Source of the DNA: Thermoplasmata archaeon | GTDB taxonomy: Archaea > Thermoplasmatota > Thermoplasmata > Thermoplasmatales > Aciduliprofundaceae | DNA length: 19,210 nt | Assembly (NCBI GenBank): GCA_021163705.1 | Contig: JAGGTO010000139.1 | Location: 1-19,210 of the forward strand | Direction: 5' to 3' | Part shown: positions 1 through 6,804 of the stretch, in pieces | Layout of the letters: each line of letters begins with the position of its first letter | Position numbering within the stretch: the stretch's first letter is position 1 | Notes under the pieces: generated by a model | Seen by the model: the letters and a program-made list of their open reading frames with translations, nothing else | What the model was told of the DNA's origin: nothing | Databases searched by the model: none | Made by a program: the position numbers and the translations under genes

Positions 1-24
1 CTCCACACAATCATCCTTTCTGCG

Positions 25-33
25 AAAATATTA
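25..33 (+). promoter_or_regulatory. Candidate TATA box of the first operon
   Basis: An A/T-only stretch (aaaatatta) lies about 31 bases before the ATG at 61, the spacing expected for an archaeal TATA box driving a transcript with almost no leader. There is no Shine-Dalgarno sequence before the ATG, which agrees with leaderless expression. This is a pattern match only. Confidence 0.4.
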
Positions 34-60
34 TTACTTCCCATGTAATATACGATAAAG

Positions 61-1065
61 ATGTATCGTTTTGGTCTTGCGGGTATACCCCTTTCGTGCA
101 AGGGCCGTACATTGAAAGATGCAATAGAAGACACACATCGAATGGGTCTTCATGCCATGGAGATTCAATTTCTCCGTGTAAATGTGCAGGAGAGAAATGT
201 TGTGGATGAGGTTGGACTAACTCCAAAGGAAGTTGAGAACTCAATAATAGTGGAAGTTTTGCGTCCAGATGAGGAGGGGAATTACAGACCTATAGGCATA
301 AATTCTCCACTGGAGGAAGATGATATCGTTCTGGAGCTTTTCTGGAATTTGGCATCCAGCTACATGGAGCTTGCAGTTTTGAAGGATCTTGCAAAGGAAC
401 TGGATGTACAACTCACACTCCACACCCCCTACTATATGGACCTTATAAGCAATGGAGAGCTAACCGAAAATTCTCTCAATTACATAGTGTGGGGTGGTAT
501 TTTAGCCAATGAGGTAGGTGCAAAATATATTGTGAATCACATAGGTCTTTATGGTTCCCTCTCAAAGTCCCAGGCTATGAAGAATGTAGTGGAGAATGTC
601 AAGTATCTCAAAAAGAGGTTTAAGGAACTAAAGCTAAAGCCCAAGCTTGGATTTGAGGTATCGGGAAAACAATCCGTATTTGGCTCATTGGAAGAGATAC
701 TGCAACTATGCAAAAAAGTAAAGGGCATATTGCCCATAATAAATTTTGCCCATATACACGCGCGTACAAATGGCTCTTTAAAGGAGCCAAAAGATTTTCA
801 GGAGATATTTGAAAAGATAGCATCCTTCTGGAAGGATGAATACTATGTGCATTTTGCAGGCGTGTTCTATGAGAATGGAAATGAAACCATGATAGCACCA
901 ATAAAAAGGGGAGATCTGAAATTTGAGCATCTGGCCCATACTATCCTGGAAAATGAATACAATATAACTGTAATATCCTCCTCTCCCCTTCTGGAGCATG
1001 ATGCTCTTTATATGAGAACCATAATGGAAAGGATATTGACGAGAAAACTGGCCAGAAGGAAGTGA
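61..1065 (+). CDS. TIM-barrel protein, endonuclease IV / sugar-isomerase superfamily
   Basis: A 334-residue protein of the AP-endonuclease family 2 / xylose-isomerase-like TIM-barrel fold. Segments match the order of metal-ligand strands in endonuclease IV: LHTPYY near residue 120, VNHIGLYG near 160, GFEVSG near 195, INFAHIHA near 227 and YVHFAG near 260. Several His and Glu ligands are therefore present, but the Asp-x-x-His ligand pair of true endonuclease IV is replaced by Asn-Phe-Ala-His. DNA-repair activity is therefore uncertain, and a sugar-phosphate isomerase or epimerase role is equally possible. Four bases separate it from the next gene, a sugar-phosphate isomerase, so the two are probably co-transcribed. 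The ATG at 61 was chosen because a TATA-like sequence lies about 30 bases upstream. Confidence 0.75.
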   Translation: MYRFGLAGIPLSCKGRTLKDAIEDTHRMGLHAMEIQFLRVNVQERNVVDEVGLTPKEVENSIIVEVLRPDEEGNYRPIGINSPLEEDDIVLELFWNLASSYMELAVLKDLAKELDVQLTLHTPYYMDLISNGELTENSLNYIVWGGILANEVGAKYIVNHIGLYGSLSKSQAMKNVVENVKYLKKRFKELKLKPKLGFEVSGKQSVFGSLEEILQLCKKVKGILPIINFAHIHARTNGSLKEPKDFQEIFEKIASFWKDEYYVHFAGVFYENGNETMIAPIKRGDLKFEHLAHTILENEYNITVISSSPLLEHDALYMRTIMERILTRKLARRK

Positions 1066-1069
1066 TCTT

Positions 1070-1606
1070 ATGTTCAAGGAGGCCTATGAATACATCTTAG
1101 ATAATGCCCGAAGCTCTCTCAACACCATTGATCTTCAAAATGTTAGAGATGCAGTCAAGATGATAAAGAATGCAAAACAGATATTTGTGTATGGCTCAGG
1201 ACGCTCTGGCCTTGTGGGGAAATTTTTTGCTATGCGTCTTGTGCAATTAGGTCTCGTGACCTATTTCATAGGAGAGACCATAACCCCTGTGGTCAATTCT
1301 GAAGATCTGGTTATTTTGATTTCCAACACAGGAAGAACGAAATCCACGGTGCTTGTGGAGAGCATAGCCAAGAGGATAGGAGCCAAGATCATTGCCATCA
1401 CCTCCTCAAGGGATACTCCTCTTGCGAAGCATGCAAATCTGGTATTTACAATCAAGCCGAAGAATGGAAGAGTGGAGCTTGCTCCACTCGGAACCCTGTT
1501 TGAAATCTCAGCAGTGATATTTCTTGATGCGCTCATTGCCGAGCTTATGAAGGAGCTAAATCAAACGGAGGAGGATATGAGGAGGCGCCATGCAATATGG
1601 GTATAA
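1070..1606 (+). CDS. hxlB: 6-phospho-3-hexuloisomerase (SIS domain)
   Basis: A 178-residue single SIS-domain protein, the usual length for 6-phospho-3-hexuloisomerase (PHI), which interconverts 3-hexulose 6-phosphate and fructose 6-phosphate. The sugar-phosphate loop is visible as GSGRSGLVG at residues 43-51, followed by the ISNTGRTKST loop near 84-93 and the PLGTLFE segment near 140 that is typical of archaeal PHI. In archaea PHI works with hexulose-6-phosphate synthase to make ribulose 5-phosphate from fructose 6-phosphate where the oxidative pentose-phosphate pathway is absent. The synthase is not in this window. The gene starts 4 bases after the TIM-barrel gene, with a purine-rich ribosome site (ggaagtgat) before the ATG, and overlaps the next gene by 10 bases. 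Family assignment is firm; the physiological direction is inferred. Confidence 0.88.
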   Translation: MFKEAYEYILDNARSSLNTIDLQNVRDAVKMIKNAKQIFVYGSGRSGLVGKFFAMRLVQLGLVTYFIGETITPVVNSEDLVILISNTGRTKSTVLVESIAKRIGAKIIAITSSRDTPLAKHANLVFTIKPKNGRVELAPLGTLFEISAVIFLDALIAELMKELNQTEEDMRRRHAIWV

Positions 1607-1977
1607 CTGTGGAAATTGAAGTGGATGTTTACCCCACAGAGGATCCTGAGAAGATTAAAGACGCAATACTCAAGCTCTTCCCGGATGCCAAATTAACTCT
1701 TCTCCCAGGCAAGATAAGGGGAATAGTCTATAATCTGGATGAGTTTGGAAAAATTCTAAGAGAGGAGAGAATAAGAGATGCAGCCCGTGCAGTATTTCTA
1801 TCTTCTCTGAAAAATGACGAGATCTACTTTGAGCTAAACAAACAGGCAGCCACCAAGGGGAAGATAAGTTTTGCAGTTGGCAAAGTGCCCCTGGGAAGCA
1901 TAAAAATAAGGATTAAAGGAGATGGCCTTCTCTCTCTGATTGATGAGATTGCTCCCGATACGAGGAAAGCTCAATGA
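1597..1977 (+). CDS. UPF0201 family predicted RNA-binding protein
   Basis: A 126-residue protein of the archaeal UPF0201 / COG1325 family, described as RNA-binding with a double-stranded-RNA-binding-like fold. Recognisable parts are the N-terminal VEVYPTEDPEKI-like opening (VDVYPTEDPEKIKDAI here), a central helix LREERIRDAAR, and the conserved LNKQAATKGKISF segment near residues 78-90. Length is near the family norm. It overlaps the 3' end of the hexuloisomerase gene by 10 bases in another frame, so translation is probably coupled. Its last 65 bases overlap the convergent protease gene. A link to the archaeal exosome has been suggested from gene neighbourhoods in other archaea, but nothing in this window supports it. 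Biochemical function is unknown. Confidence 0.8.
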   Translation: MGITVEIEVDVYPTEDPEKIKDAILKLFPDAKLTLLPGKIRGIVYNLDEFGKILREERIRDAARAVFLSSLKNDEIYFELNKQAATKGKISFAVGKVPLGSIKIRIKGDGLLSLIDEIAPDTRKAQ

Positions 1978-3040
1978 TATTACCACATCTCAGGCATTTG
2001 AGATGATTTTCATCCACATATTGAAATACATCCCCTCCACATATGGGGCACCGCAAATCTATCCACCTATCCACATTTTTTTGTGATGAAGATAGCCATG
2101 GCGGCCGTTCTATCTCCATTTTTTCTCTCTTTGGTTGAGGATGAAAATGATGATATATTCTAATGGAGTAGGATATGAAAAATACTGCTCCTGCCACCAT
2201 AAAATAGATTGTTACGATACTGAAGGGGAGAAGAAGTGCATTGGAAATTCCAAGAGGTGCGCTTATGAAATCGTTTATGAAGTGGAGAACTATTGAAGCG
2301 AGGATACCATATCTAAGGTAGAGATATCCTAAGGCCAAACCTGCAACAAAGGCGGGTATGACCTTCCAGGGTCCCCAGGAAGACATATGGGCAAAACCGA
2401 AAATAAGTGAAGATATAAGAAGGTATATTATTTCAAATGTGCCCAGTTTAAATCCACCACCGAAAATTCGATAGTAGGGTAATTTTTTCCCAAGCAATCT
2501 GTATGTTAGAAACAATGGCAATCCGAGGAAAAGAAAACGCACTATAATTTCTTCATACACTGCTGCATGCAATGTTTGGAGCATCTGGTACCATAGTGGA
2601 TATTTCTCAATTCCAATAGTGGAGGGTGTGTATCCAAAAAGGAGGGAGAGGTAATATATTAGCATGGTGAAGAATAGGGACAGAGAAAAGAGCTCTGTAA
2701 CATCCTGAAAAAGATTATGCTTGTAGGAAAATGGCTTGGAAAAAAATTCTTTAAAATAGGGATATATCCCCTTATATCCACAATAGAAAGATGCAAGAAT
2801 TGCAACGGATGTGAGGAGAATATACCAGATGTATGCCATCTGGCCCTCAACAAAGAAGAGAACTATGGGGATTGGTATGGCCAGATAAAATGGTACAGCA
2901 AAATGAGGGTCACCAATATGCTGTGAGAGGTAAGGCACACTGTAGCCCAGAGAGAAGAGAATTAGAGAGAATGTAATTATCATAAATATTGCGGCTATAA
3001 ATGATACTATCTCCTTCAGGGAATGAAGAATGGAAGCCAT
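1913..3040 (-). CDS. CPBP (CAAX-protease-like) intramembrane metalloprotease with C-terminal zinc ribbon
   Basis: A 375-residue membrane protein. It has about eight hydrophobic segments between residues 10 and 295, and the three CPBP/ABI protease motifs in order: EEIIVR (Glu163, Glu164, Arg168), FGFAH (Phe214 to His218) and HFIND (His253 to Asp257). These are the metal-binding and catalytic residues of Rce1-like glutamyl intramembrane proteases. After the last helix comes a basic linker (about 296-328), then a zinc ribbon with CPIC at 331-334 and CLRC at 349-352, presumably cytoplasmic. Substrates of archaeal members are mostly unknown. The zinc ribbon is an addition to the usual CPBP core and may bind a substrate or nucleic acid. 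The ATG at 3040 follows a TATA-like element by about 26 bases. The 3' end overlaps the convergent UPF0201 gene by 65 bases. Confidence 0.85.
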   Translation of the reverse strand: MASILHSLKEIVSFIAAIFMIITFSLILFSLGYSVPYLSQHIGDPHFAVPFYLAIPIPIVLFFVEGQMAYIWYILLTSVAILASFYCGYKGIYPYFKEFFSKPFSYKHNLFQDVTELFSLSLFFTMLIYYLSLLFGYTPSTIGIEKYPLWYQMLQTLHAAVYEEIIVRFLFLGLPLFLTYRLLGKKLPYYRIFGGGFKLGTFEIIYLLISSLIFGFAHMSSWGPWKVIPAFVAGLALGYLYLRYGILASIVLHFINDFISAPLGISNALLLPFSIVTIYFMVAGAVFFISYSIRIYHHFHPQPKREKMEIERPPWLSSSQKNVDRWIDLRCPICGGDVFQYVDENHLKCLRCGNIIELSSYREQSHQSEREGHLL

Positions 3041-3060
3041 AAGAGGGAGATGTTTTCAAT

Positions 3061-3070
3061 CCATAAATCC
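3061..3070 (-). promoter_or_regulatory. Candidate TATA box of the CPBP protease gene
   Basis: On the minus strand ggatttatgg is centred about 26 bases before the ATG at 3040, which suggests a leaderless transcript divergent from the flagellin promoter. It is a weak match to an archaeal TATA box. Confidence 0.35.
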
Positions 3071-3117
3071 TTTTCCCCAAACTCATTTTGTTTCATGAGA
3101 GATAACCGTGAAAAAAA

Positions 3118-3130
3118 GTATTTAAAATAA
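3118..3130 (+). promoter_or_regulatory. TATA box of the flagellin gene
   Basis: gtatttaaaataa is a good archaeal TATA element preceded by an A-run resembling a BRE. Transcription would begin near 3150, giving an untranslated leader of roughly 65-70 bases. That is unusual next to the leaderless promoters of the neighbouring genes. Confidence 0.6.
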
Positions 3131-3147
3131 GGTCAAATTATCAATAA

Positions 3148-3169
3148 TTGTTCTCAAAAGTGAGAACAA
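3148..3169. promoter_or_regulatory. Palindromic operator candidate at the flagellin transcription start
   Basis: A perfect 9-bp inverted repeat, ttgttctca - aaag - tgagaacaa, begins almost exactly where transcription should start (about 25 bases after the TATA box) and covers roughly +1 to +20. That position suits a repressor of flagellin expression. As RNA it would also form a 9-bp hairpin at the 5' end of the message, which could protect it. Confidence 0.5.
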
Positions 3170-3213
3170 CAATCATGCTATCACCTGCGGGCACAGGGCT
3201 CCCTTAGGAGTAT

Positions 3214-4095
3214 ATGAAAATGAAAAGGATATACCTTAAGGAAAAGGGCGAGTTCGGTATCGGCACACTCATCCTATTCATCGCGATGATCATCGTGGCA
3301 GCGGTGGCTGCCACAGTGATAATTCAGACAGCGTATGTTTTACAGCAGCAGGCAGAGGAGACAGGGAACATCGCAAGACAGGATGTCTCAACAGGCTTCA
3401 AGATAATCACAATACAGGGGATAAGGGATGATCTGATGTATACAGAAACTATAGGTACCGGTGATGGCAGCACAACCACATTCACTAAGGTTTTAGCGCA
3501 TAGACCGATAAATCCAGGATCCATTACGATCACAAATTCCACGGGAGATATTGTACTGAGGGACAACGGTATTGGAGAACTTGTATTAGTGAATGGAACA
3601 GGTGTAAGTGGATGGGTTGGCTATGACAATGGTACAGTGAGTCTAACATTCACCACAGCCCCTCCCACGGGGGATAAGATCAACATAACCTATGGATCAG
3701 GATATGGAAGAGTGATAGCATATCTGGATATCAAAGTGGGACTGATGGCTGGCAGTCCTCCAATCTCCATGGACAGTGTTCTGGTTGAGGTAAGTGACGG
3801 ATACACGGATAAGACCCTGAGCTACAATGCCTCAGCTACAAATTTCAGCGATCTGGATGGCTCACACTTCGGCGTGGAGATAGCCAGGGACATGCCACCA
3901 TCCAACTGGGAGAGGGATAGAGTGATCACTGCAGGAGATATTATAAGGATCTACATAAACACCAGTGCAGTTGGTCTTTACCTGGAACCGCAAACGCATG
4001 TGATGGTGAAACTGATACCAAAGCATGGGGTACCAAATTTAGTGGAGTTCACCACACCCTCAACATATACCACCAAATACATGGAGCTATGGTGA
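3214..4095 (+). CDS. arlB: Archaeal flagellin (archaellin) with an inserted surface module
   Basis: A 293-residue archaellin, the filament subunit of the archaeal motility structure. The N-terminus has a class III (type IV pilin-like) signal peptide ending KEKG; prepilin peptidase would cut after Gly12, leaving EFGIGTLILFIAM and the long hydrophobic helix to about residue 45. The TGNIARQDVSTGFKI and LMAGSPPI segments are typical of archaellins, as is the C-terminal strand region. Between them, residues about 78-162 form an extra module (GDGSTTTF, INPGSITIT, GTVSLTF) not expected in a plain archaellin. At least seven N-x-S/T glycosylation sites are present. A ribosome site (taggag) lies only 3 bases before the ATG at 3214 but 9 bases before an in-frame ATG at 3220, so Met3 may be the real start. 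No other filament or motor gene except the next one is in the window. Confidence 0.9.
   Translation: MKMKRIYLKEKGEFGIGTLILFIAMIIVAAVAATVIIQTAYVLQQQAEETGNIARQDVSTGFKIITIQGIRDDLMYTETIGTGDGSTTTFTKVLAHRPINPGSITITNSTGDIVLRDNGIGELVLVNGTGVSGWVGYDNGTVSLTFTTAPPTGDKINITYGSGYGRVIAYLDIKVGLMAGSPPISMDSVLVEVSDGYTDKTLSYNASATNFSDLDGSHFGVEIARDMPPSNWERDRVITAGDIIRIYINTSAVGLYLEPQTHVMVKLIPKHGVPNLVEFTTPSTYTTKYMELW
4091..4095 (+). promoter_or_regulatory. Shine-Dalgarno site deciding the start of the ArlD/E-like gene
   Basis: GGTGA, complementary to the archaeal 16S rRNA tail, sits 5 bases before the ATG at 4101 and overlaps the TGA stop of the flagellin. An earlier in-frame ATG at 4089 has no usable site, so 4101 is the better start and translation is probably coupled to flagellin. 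Confidence 0.65.
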
Positions 4096-4100
4096 GCACC

Positions 4101-4448
4101 ATGCTCCTGGAGAATCTAGGGGAAGATCTGCGCTCTCAGGTCCTGGCCACACGATGGCTTGGATTTCTGCTTCAATATGTGGATCACGAGAACCTGAAAA
4201 AGCTCCTGGACTACTATCACAGGATAGGATGGATAAGCAGTGAGGTAAAGGAGAAGCTCATAAACCTTGCAGAGGGAATAAAAAGTGGAGGATCAAAGAA
4301 CGAGTGGATGCTCCCCCACAGAGTACATCTTACCTCATTGCTGTTTATCCAGAGGTTAAGCGGAGAAAATAGAGAGGGAGAGCTGGCAGGTCTCAGCACA
4401 TATATCAGGGATTACATAGAGAGCCCTGAAGAATTTTTATCAGTTTAA
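4101..4448 (+). CDS. Small ArlD/E-domain archaellum accessory protein
   Basis: About 115 residues matching the archaeal flagella D/E domain (Arch_fla_DE). It shows the WLGFLLQYVDHENLKKLL helix, the highly typical YYHRIGWIS turn, and the closing helix with HRVHLTSLLFIQRL. In euryarchaea ArlD and ArlE are cytoplasmic proteins that couple chemotaxis (through CheF) to the archaellum motor. Canonical proteins are usually longer, with a coiled-coil N-terminus before this domain; here only the domain is present. It follows the flagellin with a GGTGA site overlapping the flagellin stop. Its 3' end overlaps the convergent pus10 gene by 9 bases. Family match is confident. Whether this single-domain form works in the motor switch or as a flagellin partner is unknown. 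Confidence 0.8.
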   Translation: MLLENLGEDLRSQVLATRWLGFLLQYVDHENLKKLLDYYHRIGWISSEVKEKLINLAEGIKSGGSKNEWMLPHRVHLTSLLFIQRLSGENREGELAGLSTYIRDYIESPEEFLSV

Positions 4449-5594
4449 TTTTTCTGAGTCCAATATTTCTATAACATCTAGCCATTTTACCTCTACTTTC
4501 TTTCCCAATTTTTCCGCCAGATTTGGTTGGGTTCTTCCATCGTCTCCATGCATCAGCTCCTTAATGTATGTACCGCTCTCAGCCAGAATTTCGATAACTG
4601 CCATATCATTTTTCTTCTCCACCAACTTTGCATCATAAACTTCCCGTATCCTTATTTTATCGGCTCTCCTGTGTTTCACTCTTGTAGGTGTTCTCTGTTT
4701 AATTTTACCAATTAATTCTTTCAATGCATCCCTTATCTCATCCTCACCTGCATCCACATTTATGGCTATTCGATACCTTTTTCTGGGTTCTGCCTCCTTC
4801 AATTTCACAATTTCATCCTTATAAGCAAATCTCAAATCGAAGATCTCCACCTTACCTGAGAGATTAACCCTCCTCTCTACCTCTTTTAAATCTATATTTC
4901 TTCTTCGAGGTCTCTTTATCTCAAGAATAAATGGTCTGCCATTTCCCAGCATTCTCGCGTCTATATCCTCTCTCCCCATACCATGAAGTGCATGCTCCTC
5001 TCCTCTACTCATCTCCATCACAGGCTTTGCTATTATTTCTTCAACACTCTCTTTGTACTTTCCAGAGGGCCACTTTGTTTGTGGTATGCCACGAACAAGT
5101 TTTCTGTATCTTCCATATATTAAAAGGGGCTTGATTTCCAATTTTATATCATCATATCTTGTATCTATTATTATCGCAATATCAGGATCCTTCAAATCTG
5201 GCTCTTTCCCTGTGAGCTCCATAACCCTTTTGCCAATCTCCCTGTTGAACTCCCTTCCTATGCTCTCACCCTCCTCTCCCACAATTTCCTGCAACTCCTT
5301 CTCTTTTTTCAGAATTTCCTCCGAGAATTTGCTTCCTATCAAGAATGTATTAAACTCATATTCCTTTATCTTCTCCACAACATATCTGGCATAATCATCC
5401 AGTCTCTCAAATATACCTCCACATAGCTCACATTTTTCAGGATACAGCTCCTCTATGTCAATATTGTTCTCCATAGCATATACAATTCTTATGGCTCTTC
5501 CTCTCTCTTCATTTCCCAGCCCATGGCCCCTCAACCCGTAAAGACGACCTAGGCAATGATCGCATAGCTTCAATTTTGCAATATCAAGCTTCAT
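4440..5594 (-). CDS. pus10: tRNA pseudouridine synthase Pus10
   Basis: Archaeal Pus10, which makes pseudouridine 54 and 55 in the T-loop of tRNA. The N-terminal THUMP-containing part has a zinc site made of CDHC and CELC, about 44 residues apart. The C-terminal synthase core has GREDIDARMLGNGRPF, which contains the catalytic aspartate, and an SGTYIKELMHGDDGRT motif near the end. Length (about 384 residues) is normal. The open frame extends to an ATG at 5615, giving 391 residues. The ATG at 5594 is preferred because ggaaggtgt lies just before it, while the upstream ATG has no ribosome site. It follows the ATPase regulator on the same strand (5 bases from the longer start, 26 from the shorter), so the two probably share a transcript. 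Its stop overlaps the convergent ArlD/E-like gene. Confidence 0.93.
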   Translation of the reverse strand: MKLDIAKLKLCDHCLGRLYGLRGHGLGNEERGRAIRIVYAMENNIDIEELYPEKCELCGGIFERLDDYARYVVEKIKEYEFNTFLIGSKFSEEILKKEKELQEIVGEEGESIGREFNREIGKRVMELTGKEPDLKDPDIAIIIDTRYDDIKLEIKPLLIYGRYRKLVRGIPQTKWPSGKYKESVEEIIAKPVMEMSRGEEHALHGMGREDIDARMLGNGRPFILEIKRPRRRNIDLKEVERRVNLSGKVEIFDLRFAYKDEIVKLKEAEPRKRYRIAINVDAGEDEIRDALKELIGKIKQRTPTRVKHRRADKIRIREVYDAKLVEKKNDMAVIEILAESGTYIKELMHGDDGRTQPNLAEKLGKKVEVKWLDVIEILDSEKLN

Positions 5595-5620
5595 ACACCT
5601 TCCATAGCATCCCATTATAT

Positions 5621-6760
5621 CTAATTTTTCAGAGTTGCAAGATACTCTAGAAGGTGTATTTGCTCAGGAGATAGTGCGATGCCCCTCTCCTCCCTCAATC
5701 TCCCTCTCTTTAAAAGGGTGAGAATTCGAGGATGTCCCTTTGTCATCTGATATATCCTCTTAAATGCATCCTCTCTGATATCTTCAAATAGCAGTTTTGC
5801 CTCCTCATAGCTCAATGGTCCAAGATTTATCTCCCATACCCTGCCATTTTCCACATCCTCTTTACTGTAAAACCTATTGTAAAAAGGGGTCTCAGAGAGC
5901 ATGCTAACTATTATCCTGCTATTCTCCAGCTCTTCCTTCACAAGAGAATTCAAAGCACTCACAAACTCATCATCTACCTTGTAGTATCCATCAAGAATCA
6001 AGAGGATCTCTTCTCTTCTCAAGATGGAGAGAATATCATCCTCTCCATATAGATTCTTGAATATCTCCTTCACACTCCTCCATGTTCTTCCTTCGTAGAT
6101 ATCAAGCCAGATTATTCCACATCCCGGCTCATATTCCTCAAGAAAATGATATATCAGGGAGGTTTTACCCATTCCTCGGGGGGCTATGATGCTCATAACT
6201 TCCCCATTTTCATACCACTCACTAAGGATCTTGAGCTCTCTTTTTCTACCCACAAAAACATCCATTTCAGGTACAATTTCTCGGAAGATAACTCTACTCC
6301 GCGATTTCCTTAGATCCTTTTCAATTTCTCCCTTCTCAATCTTTTTGAGTATTTCAAGATAGCTCAACCCAGTGAGTTTTCTGATCTCACCTATTTTCAT
6401 GTATCTATTTCCAACCTCTACCTCCTGAGCCTCTATCCTTTCTATAAGCTCCCTTGCGCGGATGAGACCTAATGAGGTCAAAAAATATACTGTCACCCTC
6501 TTTTTCTTTCCACTAACATGCCCCTTTTTAAGAGTTACTAATCCATCGCTCACAAGCTTCTTTATATTTCTGGGAATATGGGTAACAGATATTCCCACCG
6601 CATGGGCTATTCCAGGCTGCGTCATCTCCACAGGATACTCATATCTATCCACATACTTCCTGTATGTGTAAAGATGAACCAGAATCTTCTCCAAAATAGT
6701 GAGTTTGGGCATTGAAATGTAATTATATTCCTCATATTTAAGATTGCTCTCTCGAAACAT
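5621..6760 (-). CDS. Winged-helix / P-loop ATPase, probable regulator
   Basis: A 379-residue protein in three parts. Residues about 18-110 form a winged-helix MarR-like DNA-binding domain (TQPGIAHAVGISVTHIPRNI recognition region, then a basic wing HVSGKKKRVTVYFLT). Residues 118-160 look like a second small helical DNA-binding unit. Residues 166-379 form a STAND/AAA-type ATPase domain with FVGRKREL, a P-loop APRGMGKTS at 193-201 and a Walker B strand ILLILD at 252-257. Such fusions are common in archaea, often as multi-copy families of unknown target. The open frame starts at the ATG at 6760, but a second ATG at 6712 (Met17) is possible because the predicted TATA box sits only about 20 bases before 6760. 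Pus10 lies immediately downstream. No specific function is recognised. Confidence 0.75.
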   Translation of the reverse strand: MFRESNLKYEEYNYISMPKLTILEKILVHLYTYRKYVDRYEYPVEMTQPGIAHAVGISVTHIPRNIKKLVSDGLVTLKKGHVSGKKKRVTVYFLTSLGLIRARELIERIEAQEVEVGNRYMKIGEIRKLTGLSYLEILKKIEKGEIEKDLRKSRSRVIFREIVPEMDVFVGRKRELKILSEWYENGEVMSIIAPRGMGKTSLIYHFLEEYEPGCGIIWLDIYEGRTWRSVKEIFKNLYGEDDILSILRREEILLILDGYYKVDDEFVSALNSLVKEELENSRIIVSMLSETPFYNRFYSKEDVENGRVWEINLGPLSYEEAKLLFEDIREDAFKRIYQMTKGHPRILTLLKRGRLREERGIALSPEQIHLLEYLATLKN

Positions 6761-6771
6761 TCTCTCACATT

Positions 6772-6787
6772 AATATTTTATATATCC
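6772..6787. promoter_or_regulatory. Shared TATA region of divergent genes
   Basis: The 44-base gap between the ATPase gene (-) and the decarboxylase gene (+) contains one A/T tract, aatattttatatatcc. Read on the plus strand it is centred about 25 bases before the ATG at 6805, the spacing of a leaderless promoter. Read on the minus strand atatataaaatatt precedes 6760. The same bases may serve both genes. Confidence 0.5.
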
Positions 6788-6804
6788 ACAGAGATATCCT
6801 CTTT

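Noticed and set aside
3199..3210. Small hairpin (ctcc-ctta-ggag) hiding the flagellin ribosome site
   Set aside because: Only four base pairs. Too weak to claim as a translational switch without RNA data.
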